DNA of 64,000 nucleotides from Haliscomenobacter sp040401995 (GCA_040401995.1 JBBANM010000022.1:1-64000); one strand, 5' to 3'. Positions 1 to 9,132 are shown, counted from the first letter of the stretch. A program made the numbers and translations. Notes: generated by a model from the sequence alone, not told the origin.

Positions 1-40
1 ATGACCACTTTTTCCCTTTTTTTTTATCCGTTCAACTTTT

Positions 41-52
41 TGAACAAGCTCT
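41..52. repeat. Isolated terminal-repeat match of family 1 (possible remnant)
   Basis: The 12 bases TGAACAAGCTCT equal the right terminal sequence of the palindromic family 1 elements at 235-395 and 28125-28182. The 40 bases to its left do not match the rest of the element, so this is a remnant, a solo end or chance. Positions 1-439 hold no convincing gene. Apart from this match and the element at 235-395 I see nothing there. Confidence 0.35.
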
Positions 53-234
53 AAGCCAAAGTTTTCATCGACGGGTAAACCCTTACTTATAAATATCGAT
101 TTTGTTAACGTATTCCTAAATGATGGTAGTATATGGTTGCCAAAATTAGCCAACCCGATTTTTTTCATTTTTGTGCAATTTTATGATCCAAGTCGGGTTA
201 GAAAATGTTTGCTGAAAAGATTATTGATACCTTT

Positions 235-395
235 AGAGCCTGTTCAGGTTTTGGATCTGAGGCGAAGGAGAGTAAATTTTATTTCAGCCGAGGCGAAATT
301 TGCAGCCGTATGTGGGCAATACGGCGAAAATTTTAACGAAGCATTAAATAAAATTTGCCTCTTGGAGCCCAGAATTCGAAATCTGAACAAGCTCT
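235..395 (+). repeat. Palindromic element, family 1 copy A (161 bp)
   Basis: The element starts AGAGCCTGTTCAG and ends CTGAACAAGCTCT, which are near-perfect inverted terminal repeats. Further in, AAATTTTATTT pairs with AAATAAAATTT, and GCCGTAT pairs with ATACGGC around a GTGGGCA loop. GAGGC boxes lie at 259 and 290 and TAACGAA at 334-340. A close second copy lies at 23482-23640 and a 58-bp short form at 28125-28182. It encodes no protein and sits 44 bp upstream of the ABC transporter start. It is MITE-like or REP-like in form; how it moves is unknown. Confidence 0.85.
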
Positions 396-439
396 CAACT
401 TCTGTTTGGGACTTTACCACGCAAAAAATTGAAATAACT

Positions 440-2245
440 ATGGCTATGAATGGAAATCGCCGCGATCCCGAAAACAAAGAGACCACCAAGCTCAGTCGGG
501 AAAAAGTAGTACGCGCGCTTTCAGTTTTTAAATACATCCTACCTTACAAGTGGCCGTTTATTCTAGGTATGTTTTTTTTGGCGGGCGGAAGTTTGCTTTT
601 CCTGGCCATCATGAAATTGCCTGGAGAGATCTTCAATATTATCTCCAATAAATCGACTTCTCACTACACCTTGACGCAAATCTTTTTGTTTTTACTGCTT
701 TTGCTTGGGGTGCAAAGCGTTTTTTCTTATTTCCGGGTTCAGCTTTTTGCCCAAGTGAGTGAAAAAAGTATGGCTGCATTGCGGACGGATTTGTACCAAA
801 AATTGGTGACGCTCGGTATTCCTTTTCTGGAAGAACGCCGGGTAGGCGAACTCACCAGCCGAATTACCAACGACGTTACTCAAGTTCAGGGCGTGGTGTC
901 TATTACCCTTGCTGAGTTTCTGCGACAGTTGATCATCCTCGTTGGCGGGGTATTAATCATCGTGATCACCATGCCGCGATTGGCATTGATTATGTTGCTC
1001 ACCTTCCCCGTTGTTGTTGTTTCCGCCATGTTTTTTGGCCGCTATATCCGCAAGCTGATGAAGGAGCGCCAGGATCAATTGGCCAAAACCAACGTGGTAG
1101 TGGAAGAAACCATGCAAAGCATTCAAACGGTAAAAGCTTATACCAATGAATGGTTTGAAGTGGAACGCTATAGCAAACACCTCAAAGAGGCCGTGCGCAT
1201 CTCCTTGCGCGCTGCGCACATGCGGGGACTTTTTGCGGCGTTCATCATCTTTGTAATGTTTGGCGCTTTGTTTTTCATCATGTACCAAGCGGCTTTGTTG
1301 GTACAACAAGGCAAAATGGTGGAAGGCGACCTGGTCAACTTTGTGGTCTTTACCGGTATTATTGGCGGCGCAATTGCCAGCTTGGGCAATTTTTACACCG
1401 AGTTGGTGGCCGCAGTCGGCGCTACCGAACGTATTTTGGAAATCATGGGCGAGCCTTCTGAATCTGTTTTGCGCGATGCTAATAAAACACCGCTTCGCCG
1501 TTTTTCAGGTACCATTGATTATCAAGATGTGCATTTTTCTTATCCCGGTAGAAAGGATGTAGCGGTGCTCAAAGGCATCAGTTTCCACATTCCTGCCGGA
1601 CAAAAAATAGCCTTGGTTGGCGCCAGCGGGGCGGGAAAATCCACCATTGTGCAGCTCTTACAGCAATTTTATCAAATCGAGACGGGCAATATTTTGGTGG
1701 ATGGCGAATCGATTTACAACTACGACTTAATTGATTACCGCCGCAATTTGGCCATCGTACCTCAAGAAGTAATGCTTTTTGGCGGCACCATTCGTGAAAA
1801 CATCGCCTATGGTAAACCCGGTGCTAGCGATGAAGAAATCATTGAAGCAGCTCAAAAAGCCAATGCCTGGGAATTTATCCATTCTTTCCCTGAAGCCTTG
1901 GATACCGTTGTTGGGGAAAGAGGGGTGAAATTATCGGGCGGACAGCGCCAACGCGTAGCCATTGCCCGCGCCATTTTGAAAGACCCTGCAATCTTGATTT
2001 TGGATGAAGCCACTTCTTCATTGGATGCGGAGTCCGAAAAATTGGTGCAAGACGCCCTCAATACCTTGATGGTAGGAAGAACGTCGATCATCATTGCTCA
2101 CCGCTTAGCAACTATTCGCGAGGTAGATTGCATTTATGTGATCGACAACGGCCAGATCATTGAACAAGGTGATCACGAAGAACTGTCACTGCGCGAAGAT
2201 GGCGCTTACAGTTCTCTCGCCAAACTACAATTTGAGGTGCATTAA
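440..2245 (+). CDS. ABC transporter, fused permease and ATPase (MsbA/BmrA type)
   Basis: This 601-residue half-transporter of the ABCB exporter type has six predicted membrane helices in residues about 35-320, followed by a nucleotide-binding domain. Walker A GASGAGKST is at 394-402, signature LSGGQ at about 498, Walker B ILILDEATSS at about 518 and the H-loop histidine near 554. As a homodimer it should export a lipid, drug or peptide; the substrate cannot be told. The frame is open back to 137, but those 101 codons read through the palindromic repeat at 235-395 and resemble no ABC family member. I therefore place the start at ATG 440 (MAMNGNRR). murB follows after 20 bp and is probably cotranscribed. 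Confidence 0.93.
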   Translation: MAMNGNRRDPENKETTKLSREKVVRALSVFKYILPYKWPFILGMFFLAGGSLLFLAIMKLPGEIFNIISNKSTSHYTLTQIFLFLLLLLGVQSVFSYFRVQLFAQVSEKSMAALRTDLYQKLVTLGIPFLEERRVGELTSRITNDVTQVQGVVSITLAEFLRQLIILVGGVLIIVITMPRLALIMLLTFPVVVVSAMFFGRYIRKLMKERQDQLAKTNVVVEETMQSIQTVKAYTNEWFEVERYSKHLKEAVRISLRAAHMRGLFAAFIIFVMFGALFFIMYQAALLVQQGKMVEGDLVNFVVFTGIIGGAIASLGNFYTELVAAVGATERILEIMGEPSESVLRDANKTPLRRFSGTIDYQDVHFSYPGRKDVAVLKGISFHIPAGQKIALVGASGAGKSTIVQLLQQFYQIETGNILVDGESIYNYDLIDYRRNLAIVPQEVMLFGGTIRENIAYGKPGASDEEIIEAAQKANAWEFIHSFPEALDTVVGERGVKLSGGQRQRVAIARAILKDPAILILDEATSSLDAESEKLVQDALNTLMVGRTSIIIAHRLATIREVDCIYVIDNGQIIEQGDHEELSLREDGAYSSLAKLQFEVH

Positions 2246-2265
2246 ACAAACCGAAAACCTACGCG

Positions 2266-3264
2266 ATGGTCTCGCTTTTGCCCTACAATACTTTTGGAAT
2301 TGATGTTGCCGCCCAACAAGTCATCGAGGTTAACACCAGCGATGACTTGTTGCAGGTTATCAAAGCAGATCCTGATTCGCCAAAATTGATCCTTGGTGGC
2401 GGTAGCAATATGTTGTTTCGCCGCAATGTCGATGAATTGGTACTGTTTAACCGCATCATGGGCAAAGAATTGATCAGCAAAACCAATGACAGTGTCACCA
2501 TTGCGGTAGGTGGAGGCGAAAATTGGCACGAATTGGTGTTGTGGTCCTTACAACAAGGCTGGTATGGACTAGAAAATTTGTCTTTGATTCCCGGCACGGT
2601 TGGCGCTGCCCCCATCCAAAACATTGGGGCTTATGGCGTGGAATTGAAGGACTATTTTGCTGGATTAGAAGCCATTGATCTCTCAACTGGCGGCACTATT
2701 TTTTTTGATAAATCCGCCATGCAATTTGGCTATCGCAATAGTGTTTTTAAACGCGAATGGAAAGGTAAAGCCTTGATATCCAAAGTCTATTTTAAATTAT
2801 CGCTATCCCCTAAAATCAACATTGGCTACGGGGTAATCCCCAAAGTACTCGAGGCTGTGGGGGTTGAACACCCCTCCCCTGTGGATGTCAGCAATGCCGT
2901 TATTTTTATCCGTAAAAGCAAATTGCCCGATCCGGTGGTTTTAGGAAATGCCGGTAGTTTTTTCAAAAACCCAGAATTGGATGCTGTTTATGTCGAGGAA
3001 AAATTGCTTCCTCAATTCCCGAAAATGCCCCAGTACCCAAGCGTACCAGGAAAAATTAAAGTCCCCGCTGGCTGGTTGATCGATCAATGTGGTTGGAAAG
3101 GTCAGAAATTGGGATCGGCGGGTTGTTATGAAAAACAGGCTTTGGTGCTCGTCAATCATGGCGGCGCCAGCGGTAGTGATATTTGGAAGTTGGCAGAAGC
3201 CATTCAAGATTCCGTTTTTAGCAAATTTGGTATTTCACTAGAGCCGGAAGTCAATTTGTATTAG
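2266..3264 (+). CDS. murB: UDP-N-acetylmuramate dehydrogenase (MurB, type I)
   Basis: MurB reduces UDP-GlcNAc-enolpyruvate to UDP-MurNAc with NADPH in the cytosolic stage of peptidoglycan synthesis. The 332-residue product has the FAD-binding GGGSN motif (44-48), PGTVGAAPIQNIGAYG, GYRNSVFK, and GNAGSFFKNP with the presumed proton-donor serine at 231. PAGWLIDQCGWKG and the C-terminal LEPEV glutamate are also present. Type I is inferred from the Tyr-containing GYRNS loop and the length. The gene lies 20 bp after the ABC exporter. Its TAG stop at 3262-3264 lies inside the TTAGGAAC terminus of the repeat that follows. Confidence 0.96.
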   Translation: MVSLLPYNTFGIDVAAQQVIEVNTSDDLLQVIKADPDSPKLILGGGSNMLFRRNVDELVLFNRIMGKELISKTNDSVTIAVGGGENWHELVLWSLQQGWYGLENLSLIPGTVGAAPIQNIGAYGVELKDYFAGLEAIDLSTGGTIFFDKSAMQFGYRNSVFKREWKGKALISKVYFKLSLSPKINIGYGVIPKVLEAVGVEHPSPVDVSNAVIFIRKSKLPDPVVLGNAGSFFKNPELDAVYVEEKLLPQFPKMPQYPSVPGKIKVPAGWLIDQCGWKGQKLGSAGCYEKQALVLVNHGGASGSDIWKLAEAIQDSVFSKFGISLEPEVNLY

Positions 3265-3424
3265 GAACGGGTGATTAATAAATTGACATTTTAGTCGAGG
3301 CTATTTTGTTGCCAATCGACTATCTTTTGAGGCGCAATGTGGGGCATTGTAACGAAAAAGATAGGAAGAGTGGCGGCGAAAGAGCAAGGGTAAAGTGATA
3401 ATTTATTATTCAACTGTTCCTTAA
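3261..3424. repeat. Palindromic element, family 2 copy 1, between convergent genes
   Basis: A 164-bp imperfect palindrome starts TTAGGAACGGGTGATTAATA and ends TTATTATTCAACTGTTCCTT plus AA. CTATCTTTT pairs with AAAAAGATAG, and CAATG pairs with CATTG at the tip. GAGGC occurs at 3297-3301 and again at 3329-3333, and TAACGAA at 3350-3356. The left end supplies the murB TAG stop and the right end supplies the TAA stop of the minus-strand gene at 3421. The element fills the whole convergent gap, where it could act as a two-way terminator. The other copy is at 24382-24545. Confidence 0.85.
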
Positions 3425-4113
3425 CGCCGTTTGTCTAGTCGAAGTCCCAATCTTACTCCGGCAAATACCTGCGTCAAATTGCTAACGTTTTTTACCGAGC
3501 GATTTCCTAAACTGGGGTCCAAACGCAAGGATTCTTCCAAACCTTGCCAATTAGCTGTAGGAAAAATCCTTACGCCCCCAAAAGGCGTAATGGTCAATAA
3601 ATCGGAAATGCCTATATCCAGTCCGCCAGCGAGGCTAATGCTGGGAACCAAGGTTCGGGCGTACAAGCCAACGCCATTGAGCATGTTGATTTTGGTTCTC
3701 ATGGCTGAAATTCCAGGAGCAATCTGAATAAAGAAACCTTTTGATACCGATTTTCCCTGCTTAGAAAAGGTAGGACAATGGCAGTCGCCTTTTAAATCCA
3801 GCAGATAGATGTTGGCTTTTAGGAAAAAACTATAAAAATCAGCATGAAGTGCCCCAAGGTCAGGAGCAGTAGCATCATATCTGGCATAATTGAGCTCTGG
3901 TAATAACTCGATGCGGGCGCCTTTTAAAGGGATCCAGTAATCGACGCCTACGCCAAGTCCGCTTCCTGGAAGTGAGGTGGTATTATTGTTGCTGAGGTCT
4001 TTAATCGCCCAAAGCGGGGCATTGTTGAGGTTGTAAGTGGCATTTAAGCCGAATTGCGCTGCTAAATTCAAGGACCAGCAACCCAGGCATGCGATCAATA
4101 CGATCTTTTTCAT
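3421..4113 (-). CDS. Predicted outer-membrane beta-barrel protein
   Basis: The 230-residue product begins with a signal peptide (MKKIVLIACLGCWSLNLAAQ, cleavage likely near residue 19). Alternating amphipathic strands follow, such as GLGVGVDYWIP, SISLAGGLDIGIS and ITPFGGVRIFP, ending in a strand-like VFAGVRLGLRLDKRR. This is typical of small OmpW/OmpX-like or PorT-like barrels of Bacteroidota. No catalytic motif is visible and no function can be assigned. The gene converges on murB, and its TAA stop is formed by the end of the family 2 repeat. It is divergent from rimO, about 100 bp away. Confidence 0.75.
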   Translation of the reverse strand: MKKIVLIACLGCWSLNLAAQFGLNATYNLNNAPLWAIKDLSNNNTTSLPGSGLGVGVDYWIPLKGARIELLPELNYARYDATAPDLGALHADFYSFFLKANIYLLDLKGDCHCPTFSKQGKSVSKGFFIQIAPGISAMRTKINMLNGVGLYARTLVPSISLAGGLDIGISDLLTITPFGGVRIFPTANWQGLEESLRLDPSLGNRSVKNVSNLTQVFAGVRLGLRLDKRR

Positions 4114-4181
4114 TCTTACCGAGTTTTTACGAATAAAAACATAACGAAAGGGAGACCATTCAAGTATATGTACTTTCTACG

Positions 4182-4189
4182 TACCTTTG
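4182..4189 (+). promoter_or_regulatory. Bacteroidota -7 box upstream of rimO
   Basis: TACCTTTG matches the Bacteroidota -7 consensus TAnnTTTG. A start of transcription just downstream, near 4195, would leave a leader of under 20 nt before ATG 4212. That fits the ATG rather than the TTG further upstream. No clear -33 TTTG is seen. Confidence 0.45.
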
Positions 4190-4211
4190 CACTTTGTTGA
4201 ATGAAAAACGT

Positions 4212-5528
4212 ATGAAGACCAGAACACTCAAGCAAGATAAAGTCAATGTAATCACTCTGGGTTGCTCTAAAAACCTAGTGGATTCCGAAAACCTCATTAC
4301 CCAGTTGCGCGGCAATGATTATGATGTGGTGCACGATAGCGAAGATGAAGACGCCAACATTGTCATCATCAATACCTGCGGTTTTATCGATTTAGCCAAA
4401 GAGGAATCGATCAATACCATTTTGGAGTACGCGGAGGTAAAAAAGCAAGGCGGCTTAGACAAATTGTATGTCACTGGCTGTTTGTCACAGCGTTACAAAG
4501 ATGATTTGGAACAAGAAATCCCGGAGGTTGACGCCTATTTTGGCACTCTGGAGCTACCCGGATTGTTGGCCAAGCTCAACGCCGATTACAAACACGAACT
4601 GATCGGCGAGCGCGCCATTACTACGCCCCAGCATTTTGCCTACCTCAAAATATCTGAAGGCTGTAACCGCACTTGCTCCTTTTGCGCCATCCCACTCATG
4701 CGCGGTCAACACGTGTCGCGCCCAATCGAGGAATTGGTAAAAGAGGCCAGCAACTTGGCACGCATGGGGGTAAAAGAACTGATTCTGATTGCCCAAGAGT
4801 TGACCTATTATGGTTTGGATTTGTACAAAAACCGCGAGCTTCCCAAATTGCTGGATGCACTGGCTGAAGTTGAAGGCATCGAATGGATTCGTTTGCATTA
4901 CGCTTACCCCAGCAAGTTTCCGGTCGAAATATTTGACGTTATGGCGCGGCAACCCAAAATCTGCAATTACTTGGATATGCCCTTGCAACACGCTAGTAAT
5001 ACCGTTTTGGAACGCATGCGTCGCCAAATCACCCAAGAAGAAACGGCGGAGTTGATCCGCATCGCCCGCGAAAAAGTACCCGGCATCACCATTCGCACCA
5101 CGATGTTGGTGGGTTTCCCTGGCGAGACCGAGGAGGAATTTCAAGAGTTGTGCCAGTTTGTGGAAGAAATGCAATTGGATCGTCTTGGCGTTTTTCAGTA
5201 TTCACATGAAGAGAGCACCCGCGCTTACGAACTGGAGGACGATGTATCTGCCGATGTCAAAGCCGAACGCGCCGACCGTTTGATGGAAATTCAATCGACC
5301 ATTTCTTTTGAAAAAAACTTGGCTAAAGTAGGTCAAACCTTCAAAGTGCTGATCGACCGCAAAGAAGGCGGTTACTTTGTGGGGCGTACCGAAGGCGACT
5401 CGGCGGAAGTAGACAATGAGGTACTGATTCCTGCCAAAAAACAATACGCGCGGATAGGCGATTTTGCCCAAGTAAAAATTACCGAGGCGACGGAGTATGA
5501 TTTGTTTGGGGTGTTGGTTGAGGGGTAA
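4212..5528 (+). CDS. rimO: Ribosomal protein uS12 methylthiotransferase RimO
   Basis: RimO is a radical-SAM enzyme that adds a methylthio group to the conserved aspartate of ribosomal protein S12. The product is 438 residues when started at ATG 4212 (MKTRTLKQDKVNV); a TTG start at 4194 is possible but unlikely. The N-terminal MTTase domain has the three cluster cysteines C18, C56 and C90. The radical-SAM motif CNRTCSFC (C151, C155, C158) follows, and the C-terminal 65 residues form a TRAM domain. Length and domain order are normal. No nearby gene has an evident functional link. Confidence 0.96.
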   Translation: MKTRTLKQDKVNVITLGCSKNLVDSENLITQLRGNDYDVVHDSEDEDANIVIINTCGFIDLAKEESINTILEYAEVKKQGGLDKLYVTGCLSQRYKDDLEQEIPEVDAYFGTLELPGLLAKLNADYKHELIGERAITTPQHFAYLKISEGCNRTCSFCAIPLMRGQHVSRPIEELVKEASNLARMGVKELILIAQELTYYGLDLYKNRELPKLLDALAEVEGIEWIRLHYAYPSKFPVEIFDVMARQPKICNYLDMPLQHASNTVLERMRRQITQEETAELIRIAREKVPGITIRTTMLVGFPGETEEEFQELCQFVEEMQLDRLGVFQYSHEESTRAYELEDDVSADVKAERADRLMEIQSTISFEKNLAKVGQTFKVLIDRKEGGYFVGRTEGDSAEVDNEVLIPAKKQYARIGDFAQVKITEATEYDLFGVLVEG

Positions 5529-5712
5529 GTGGCTAAATCCAATTGGAGCATAGTTGAAAAAGTTGATACTGCAAGTCATCGGATCGTGAAAAGAGCATCC
5601 AAATAGATTGAGCTTTCATTTCCTTTAGCTTTTATCCCATATATTTTGTATATTTCATATCCCTGGAATTACCGCAAAATGAACCATATCTTTCATTTCG
5701 CATTATACCGAT

Positions 5713-6177
5713 ATGAGCAAAACCTATCATTCCATCTACGAGCGGGCTTTTACGCCCTATTTACAAGCTGCTGTCATATTTGGCGGGGTATTGCTGTTCA
5801 ATGCCATCGGTTATTTGCTAAAAATTAGCGGTTTGATCGAAATTGGTGAGCGTTTTCCTTGGATGGTGGCAGCTTCCTTTATGCTACTGTACGCCATGTT
5901 CAATAGCATTTTTTCCATCTCCACTAAAAACAGAGCCAGCTACTGGGGCGCTTCGATTTATAGCTTTCTCGGCCTTGCAGCTGCATCGGGTTTTTTGGCC
6001 TACCTGATCAGTGGTTTGGCCATTAAGGAAGCTGGGTCTTATTGGTGGATTTATATCGTGGTGACGGTCGGTTACCTGGTTTTTGTATCCATGGTGGGCG
6101 CCATGCGCAACATCGTAGAATTTGCACAACGTGAAGAATGGAATCAACCACGTTTTCGCCAAAAAAAACGCCGCTGA
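5713..6177 (+). CDS. Four-helix integral membrane protein of unknown function
   Basis: The 154-residue product has four hydrophobic segments (about residues 17-37, 48-68, 79-101 and 110-131). It ends in a basic cytosolic tail, RFRQKKRR. I recognise no named family. The pattern suggests a small inner-membrane protein with both ends in the cytosol. It lies between rimO and msrB with no clear operon link. The start MSKTYHSIYERAF is the only reasonable ATG. The preceding gap, 5529-5712, holds no feature I can support. Confidence 0.7.
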   Translation: MSKTYHSIYERAFTPYLQAAVIFGGVLLFNAIGYLLKISGLIEIGERFPWMVAASFMLLYAMFNSIFSISTKNRASYWGASIYSFLGLAAASGFLAYLISGLAIKEAGSYWWIYIVVTVGYLVFVSMVGAMRNIVEFAQREEWNQPRFRQKKRR

Positions 6178-6279
6178 TCCACAAATCTAGTGTCCGGCTT
6201 GAGACCATTACAAGGGTTCCTTGAATTCGGCTCCAACTGTCAGCCCTTTTTTTGCGTTATGCTAAAAAACATCACAACT

Positions 6280-6822
6280 ATGTCATTTCAAAAGCGTGTT
6301 TTCTTATTCATTTTCATCCCATTTTTGGGATTTACGGCTTGCAATACTGCTCAAACCAGCAAAAGCCGGCCAGCACCAACTGCTTCCAAAGTTGAATTCG
6401 TTTCTCTGGATGGTCAAAAATTGGATTTGGTCAATAAACCTGATGCGGAGTGGAAAAAAGAACTCAATAGCGTGGAATACGATGTGCTGCGTCATGCGGG
6501 CACCGAACGCCCTTTTACCGGCAAATACTGGGACAATCACGAAAAAGGAGTCTACACCTGTAGAGCTTGTGGATTACCTTTGTTTAATTCTGATACAAAA
6601 TTTGAATCCGGTACGGGTTGGCCAAGTTTTTGGGAGGTTTACAAAAAAGGATACGTTCATGTTAGTTCCGACAATAGTCTAGGAATGGCTCGCGACGAAG
6701 TATCTTGCGCGCGCTGTTTTGGTCACCTCGGTCACGTCTTTGACGACGGCCCTAAACCAACCGGATTGCGCTACTGTATGAATTCTGCTTCACTGAGCTT
6801 TGTTCCTACCAAGAAAAAATAA
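6280..6822 (+). CDS. msrB: Lipoprotein peptide-methionine (R)-S-oxide reductase MsrB
   Basis: MsrB repairs methionine-R-sulfoxide in oxidised proteins. Started at ATG 6280, the 180-residue product has a lipoprotein signal ending LGFTAC (lipid cysteine 21), so the enzyme should work in the periplasm, anchored to a membrane. The SelR domain covers about 58-176. It has zinc-binding pairs C94/C97 (CRAC) and C143/C146 (CARC), the GTGWPSF substrate motif, and catalytic Cys166 in RYCMNSASL. The frame extends upstream to 6190, but the lipobox decides the start. A terminator-like hairpin follows in the gap with the convergent proline dehydrogenase gene. Confidence 0.93.
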   Translation: MSFQKRVFLFIFIPFLGFTACNTAQTSKSRPAPTASKVEFVSLDGQKLDLVNKPDAEWKKELNSVEYDVLRHAGTERPFTGKYWDNHEKGVYTCRACGLPLFNSDTKFESGTGWPSFWEVYKKGYVHVSSDNSLGMARDEVSCARCFGHLGHVFDDGPKPTGLRYCMNSASLSFVPTKKK

Positions 6823-6867
6823 GGAGCTTTGAACGCTGAATGATACATTCTTTGTTCAAAAAATAAC

Positions 6868-6914
6868 CGAAGCGGTATCGTGTGACCCAATTCAAGGGTC
6901 GCGATACCGCTTCG
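6868..6914 (-). terminator. Strong hairpin terminator for the proline dehydrogenase gene
   Basis: CGAAGCGGTATCG pairs perfectly with CGATACCGCTTCG, with an inner GACCC/GGGTC stem. Read on the minus strand the hairpin is followed by TTATTTTTT. It lies in the gap between convergent msrB and the proline dehydrogenase gene and probably serves mainly the latter. Confidence 0.8.
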
Positions 6915-6919
6915 TTCAT

Positions 6920-8179
6920 TTACGCCAATCCTCGGCGTTTCAATTCGGTATTCACCAATTGGTATTCCCGACTCATATCACCAGTTACCGTTGAGTTTTC
7001 CTGTGCTCTGCGGATCAGAAATGGAATCACTTCCCGAACCGAACCATAAGGCACATATTTTGCGGAATTGAATCCGGCCTTCGCCAAATTGAAGGTCAGA
7101 TTATCGCTCATGCCATACAATTGACAAAACATCAAATGTGGGTGCAGACGTAGAATACTCCGCTCAACGATCAACTTGGCCTGCAACATCGCGCTATCGG
7201 CATTGTGCGAGGCATTACAAGAAGCAATGGTTTCATAGTTGTCGATACAAAAACGCAGTGCCGTATTGTAGGCATCATCGGTAGCCTCTTTGGTAGGGTG
7301 AATGGGCGAAGGATACCCCATTTCTTCTGCGCGATGGCGTTCTTTTTCCATGTAGGCGCCTCGAACCAATTTTACGCCTAACACATAATGCTCTTCTTCC
7401 GCACGTTTCGCTAAGTCAAATAAGTATTGTAAGCGGTCGGTGCGGTACATCTGACAGGTAGTATAAATTACAGCCCGTGTTTTGTTGTAACGCTTCATCA
7501 TCATCTCCACCAGGTGGTCGATGGTATTCTGAATCCAAGTTTCCTCGGCGTCAAAATAGATGGAGACTCCTTTTTGGCTGGCAACATTGCACAAGGCATC
7601 CAAACGCCGCAATACGTTTTTGTATTCTGCTTTGGATTCTGGCGTAAGGGTTTCCCCAGCTTGAATGCTTTCTAGTAATTCAAATCGCGCCAATCCGGTG
7701 ATTTTAGTGCTGACAATCGGCACGCTTTTGCCGTGAGAGGCGAAATCAATTCCCCGAATGTTTTCATTCATCGTGAAATTCATTTCCTCTTCCGATTCTT
7801 TGGCTTCCGCACCGTAGTCGAGAATGGTCTTAATGTTGGAGGAACTAAGTCGTTCAACTGTCTTTTGACTTTCCAACAAAGTAGTACCCCCACAGAATTG
7901 CTCAAAAATGGTATATTTTACTGCACTTTCGACAAATGGGAGGTGCATCCGAATGGCCGCTAGTCCTAATTTGGAGCCAATTCCCACCAGCCAATGCTTG
8001 TTCATCAAACCAAACAAACGCGCCATTTTCTTCAATTCCTTCTCCGAACGGTCGGCAAAAGCAATTTCTGTATTGGAAAAATCCAATTCTAAAGCTTCTG
8101 CTCCGCCTTCTACTACCTGTTCGGCCATCTTAGTCAAAGCCTCAAGGTCTCTGATTACCGGTTTTCCAGCGTCTTCCAT
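6920..8179 (-). CDS. Proline dehydrogenase (monofunctional PRODH)
   Basis: PRODH is a flavoenzyme that oxidises L-proline to pyrroline-5-carboxylate and passes electrons to quinone. Started at MEDAGKPVIRD, the product is 419 residues; a 22-residue upstream extension is possible but less likely. The (beta/alpha)8 barrel carries the conserved KLVRGAYMEKER motif and the C-terminal YVPYGSVREVIPFLIRRAQE segment. The last holds the arginine pair that binds the proline carboxylate. There is no fused P5C dehydrogenase, so that step must be encoded elsewhere. aroE lies just upstream on the same strand with a gap of about 100 bp. Confidence 0.93.
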   Translation of the reverse strand: MEDAGKPVIRDLEALTKMAEQVVEGGAEALELDFSNTEIAFADRSEKELKKMARLFGLMNKHWLVGIGSKLGLAAIRMHLPFVESAVKYTIFEQFCGGTTLLESQKTVERLSSSNIKTILDYGAEAKESEEEMNFTMNENIRGIDFASHGKSVPIVSTKITGLARFELLESIQAGETLTPESKAEYKNVLRRLDALCNVASQKGVSIYFDAEETWIQNTIDHLVEMMMKRYNKTRAVIYTTCQMYRTDRLQYLFDLAKRAEEEHYVLGVKLVRGAYMEKERHRAEEMGYPSPIHPTKEATDDAYNTALRFCIDNYETIASCNASHNADSAMLQAKLIVERSILRLHPHLMFCQLYGMSDNLTFNLAKAGFNSAKYVPYGSVREVIPFLIRRAQENSTVTGDMSREYQLVNTELKRRGLA

Positions 8180-8283
8180 GTTTATTTGTTTTTCGAATTG
8201 CTGCTTGGAAATACCAATCTTCTTGATTTTATATTCCCTTAGCAACGGATCAATTGGGTAAAAAGCATATCATAAAATAGGTG

Positions 8284-9096
8284 CTACACCATTGGGTCGT
8301 TCCAGATTTCCCAAGCTTTTTCAGCTTGCAAATACAACATATCTAATCCATTTTTGACTTTTGCGCCTTGTGTAAGGCCTAAGCGCATAAATTCAGTCTC
8401 CGTTGGATTGTACACCAAATCGTATAAAAAATGTTTGGCAGTTAAGGACTGGTAAGGAATTGGAGGTGCGGAGTCTACATTTGGCGTCATTCCCAAAGGG
8501 GTAGTATTGATGATCAATGGATGCGCATCCATCACTTGAGCATCCAAGGCTTCATAGCCCAGTTGTCCAGCAAGCGGAACCCGTGATACCACTGTAGCTG
8601 CAATATCCATTTGTTTTAACGCATAGAGTACCGCTTTTGCTGCGCCGCCAGTACCCAATACCAAAGCCTGAGTTGGCTGAGCATGGTGTTCTTGTAAAAA
8701 AGCTTGCAAAGAACCCCAAAAGCCATATACATCGGTGTTAAATCCTTTCAAATGCCCTTGTGTAATTTTGATGGTATTGACCGCTCCAACTGCCGCTGCG
8801 CCAAGATCCAATTCGTTCAGATAAGATAACACTTGTTGTTTATAGGGTATAGTGACGTTCAAACCGCGCAAATTGCTCAAAGAAGAGGTCAATGCTTCGA
8901 ATTCCTCAATGCGTTCCAGTGGAAACAACTCGTATTGGCAATCCGTAATGTCCTCTGCATCAAATTTATCCGAAAAATATTTTTTCGAAAACGAATGAGA
9001 AAGTGGAAAGCCAATTAGTCCAAATAAGCGCGCTACGGATTGTATTTCTTCGGTTACTTTATTGATATCGAACAAAGCAGTTTGTTTTTGATTCAT
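8284..9096 (-). CDS. aroE: Shikimate dehydrogenase AroE
   Basis: AroE reduces 3-dehydroshikimate to shikimate with NADPH in the aromatic amino-acid pathway. The 270-residue product has the shikimate-binding PLSHSFSK (31-38), catalytic Lys86 in NVTIPYK, Asn107 in VNTI and Asp122 in FNTDVYG. The Rossmann loop GTGGAAKAV and the C-terminal NGLDMLYLQAE helix are also present. Length is normal. It lies between the proline dehydrogenase and nuclease genes on the same strand; the three look like ordinary neighbours, not a pathway. Confidence 0.95.
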   Translation of the reverse strand: MNQKQTALFDINKVTEEIQSVARLFGLIGFPLSHSFSKKYFSDKFDAEDITDCQYELFPLERIEEFEALTSSLSNLRGLNVTIPYKQQVLSYLNELDLGAAAVGAVNTIKITQGHLKGFNTDVYGFWGSLQAFLQEHHAQPTQALVLGTGGAAKAVLYALKQMDIAATVVSRVPLAGQLGYEALDAQVMDAHPLIINTTPLGMTPNVDSAPPIPYQSLTAKHFLYDLVYNPTETEFMRLGLTQGAKVKNGLDMLYLQAEKAWEIWNDPMV

Positions 9097-9132
9097 GCTC
9101 GTAAATTACAACAAACTGGGGATTTTGTATTC

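Noticed and set aside
235..395. Retron or group II intron as an explanation of the palindromic elements
   Set aside because: No reverse transcriptase gene or msr/msd-type layout is present in the window; the elements are non-coding.
137..439. N-terminal extension of the ABC transporter by 101 residues
   Set aside because: These codons run through the palindromic repeat and do not resemble an exporter N terminus; ATG 440 gives a normal length.
4194..4211. TTG start for RimO six codons upstream
   Set aside because: The ATG at 4212 gives the usual RimO start, and the -7 box places the transcript start near the TTG.
4554..5174. 206-codon open frame on the minus strand inside rimO
   Set aside because: It mirrors a conserved gene, has no recognisable domain and no separate signals.
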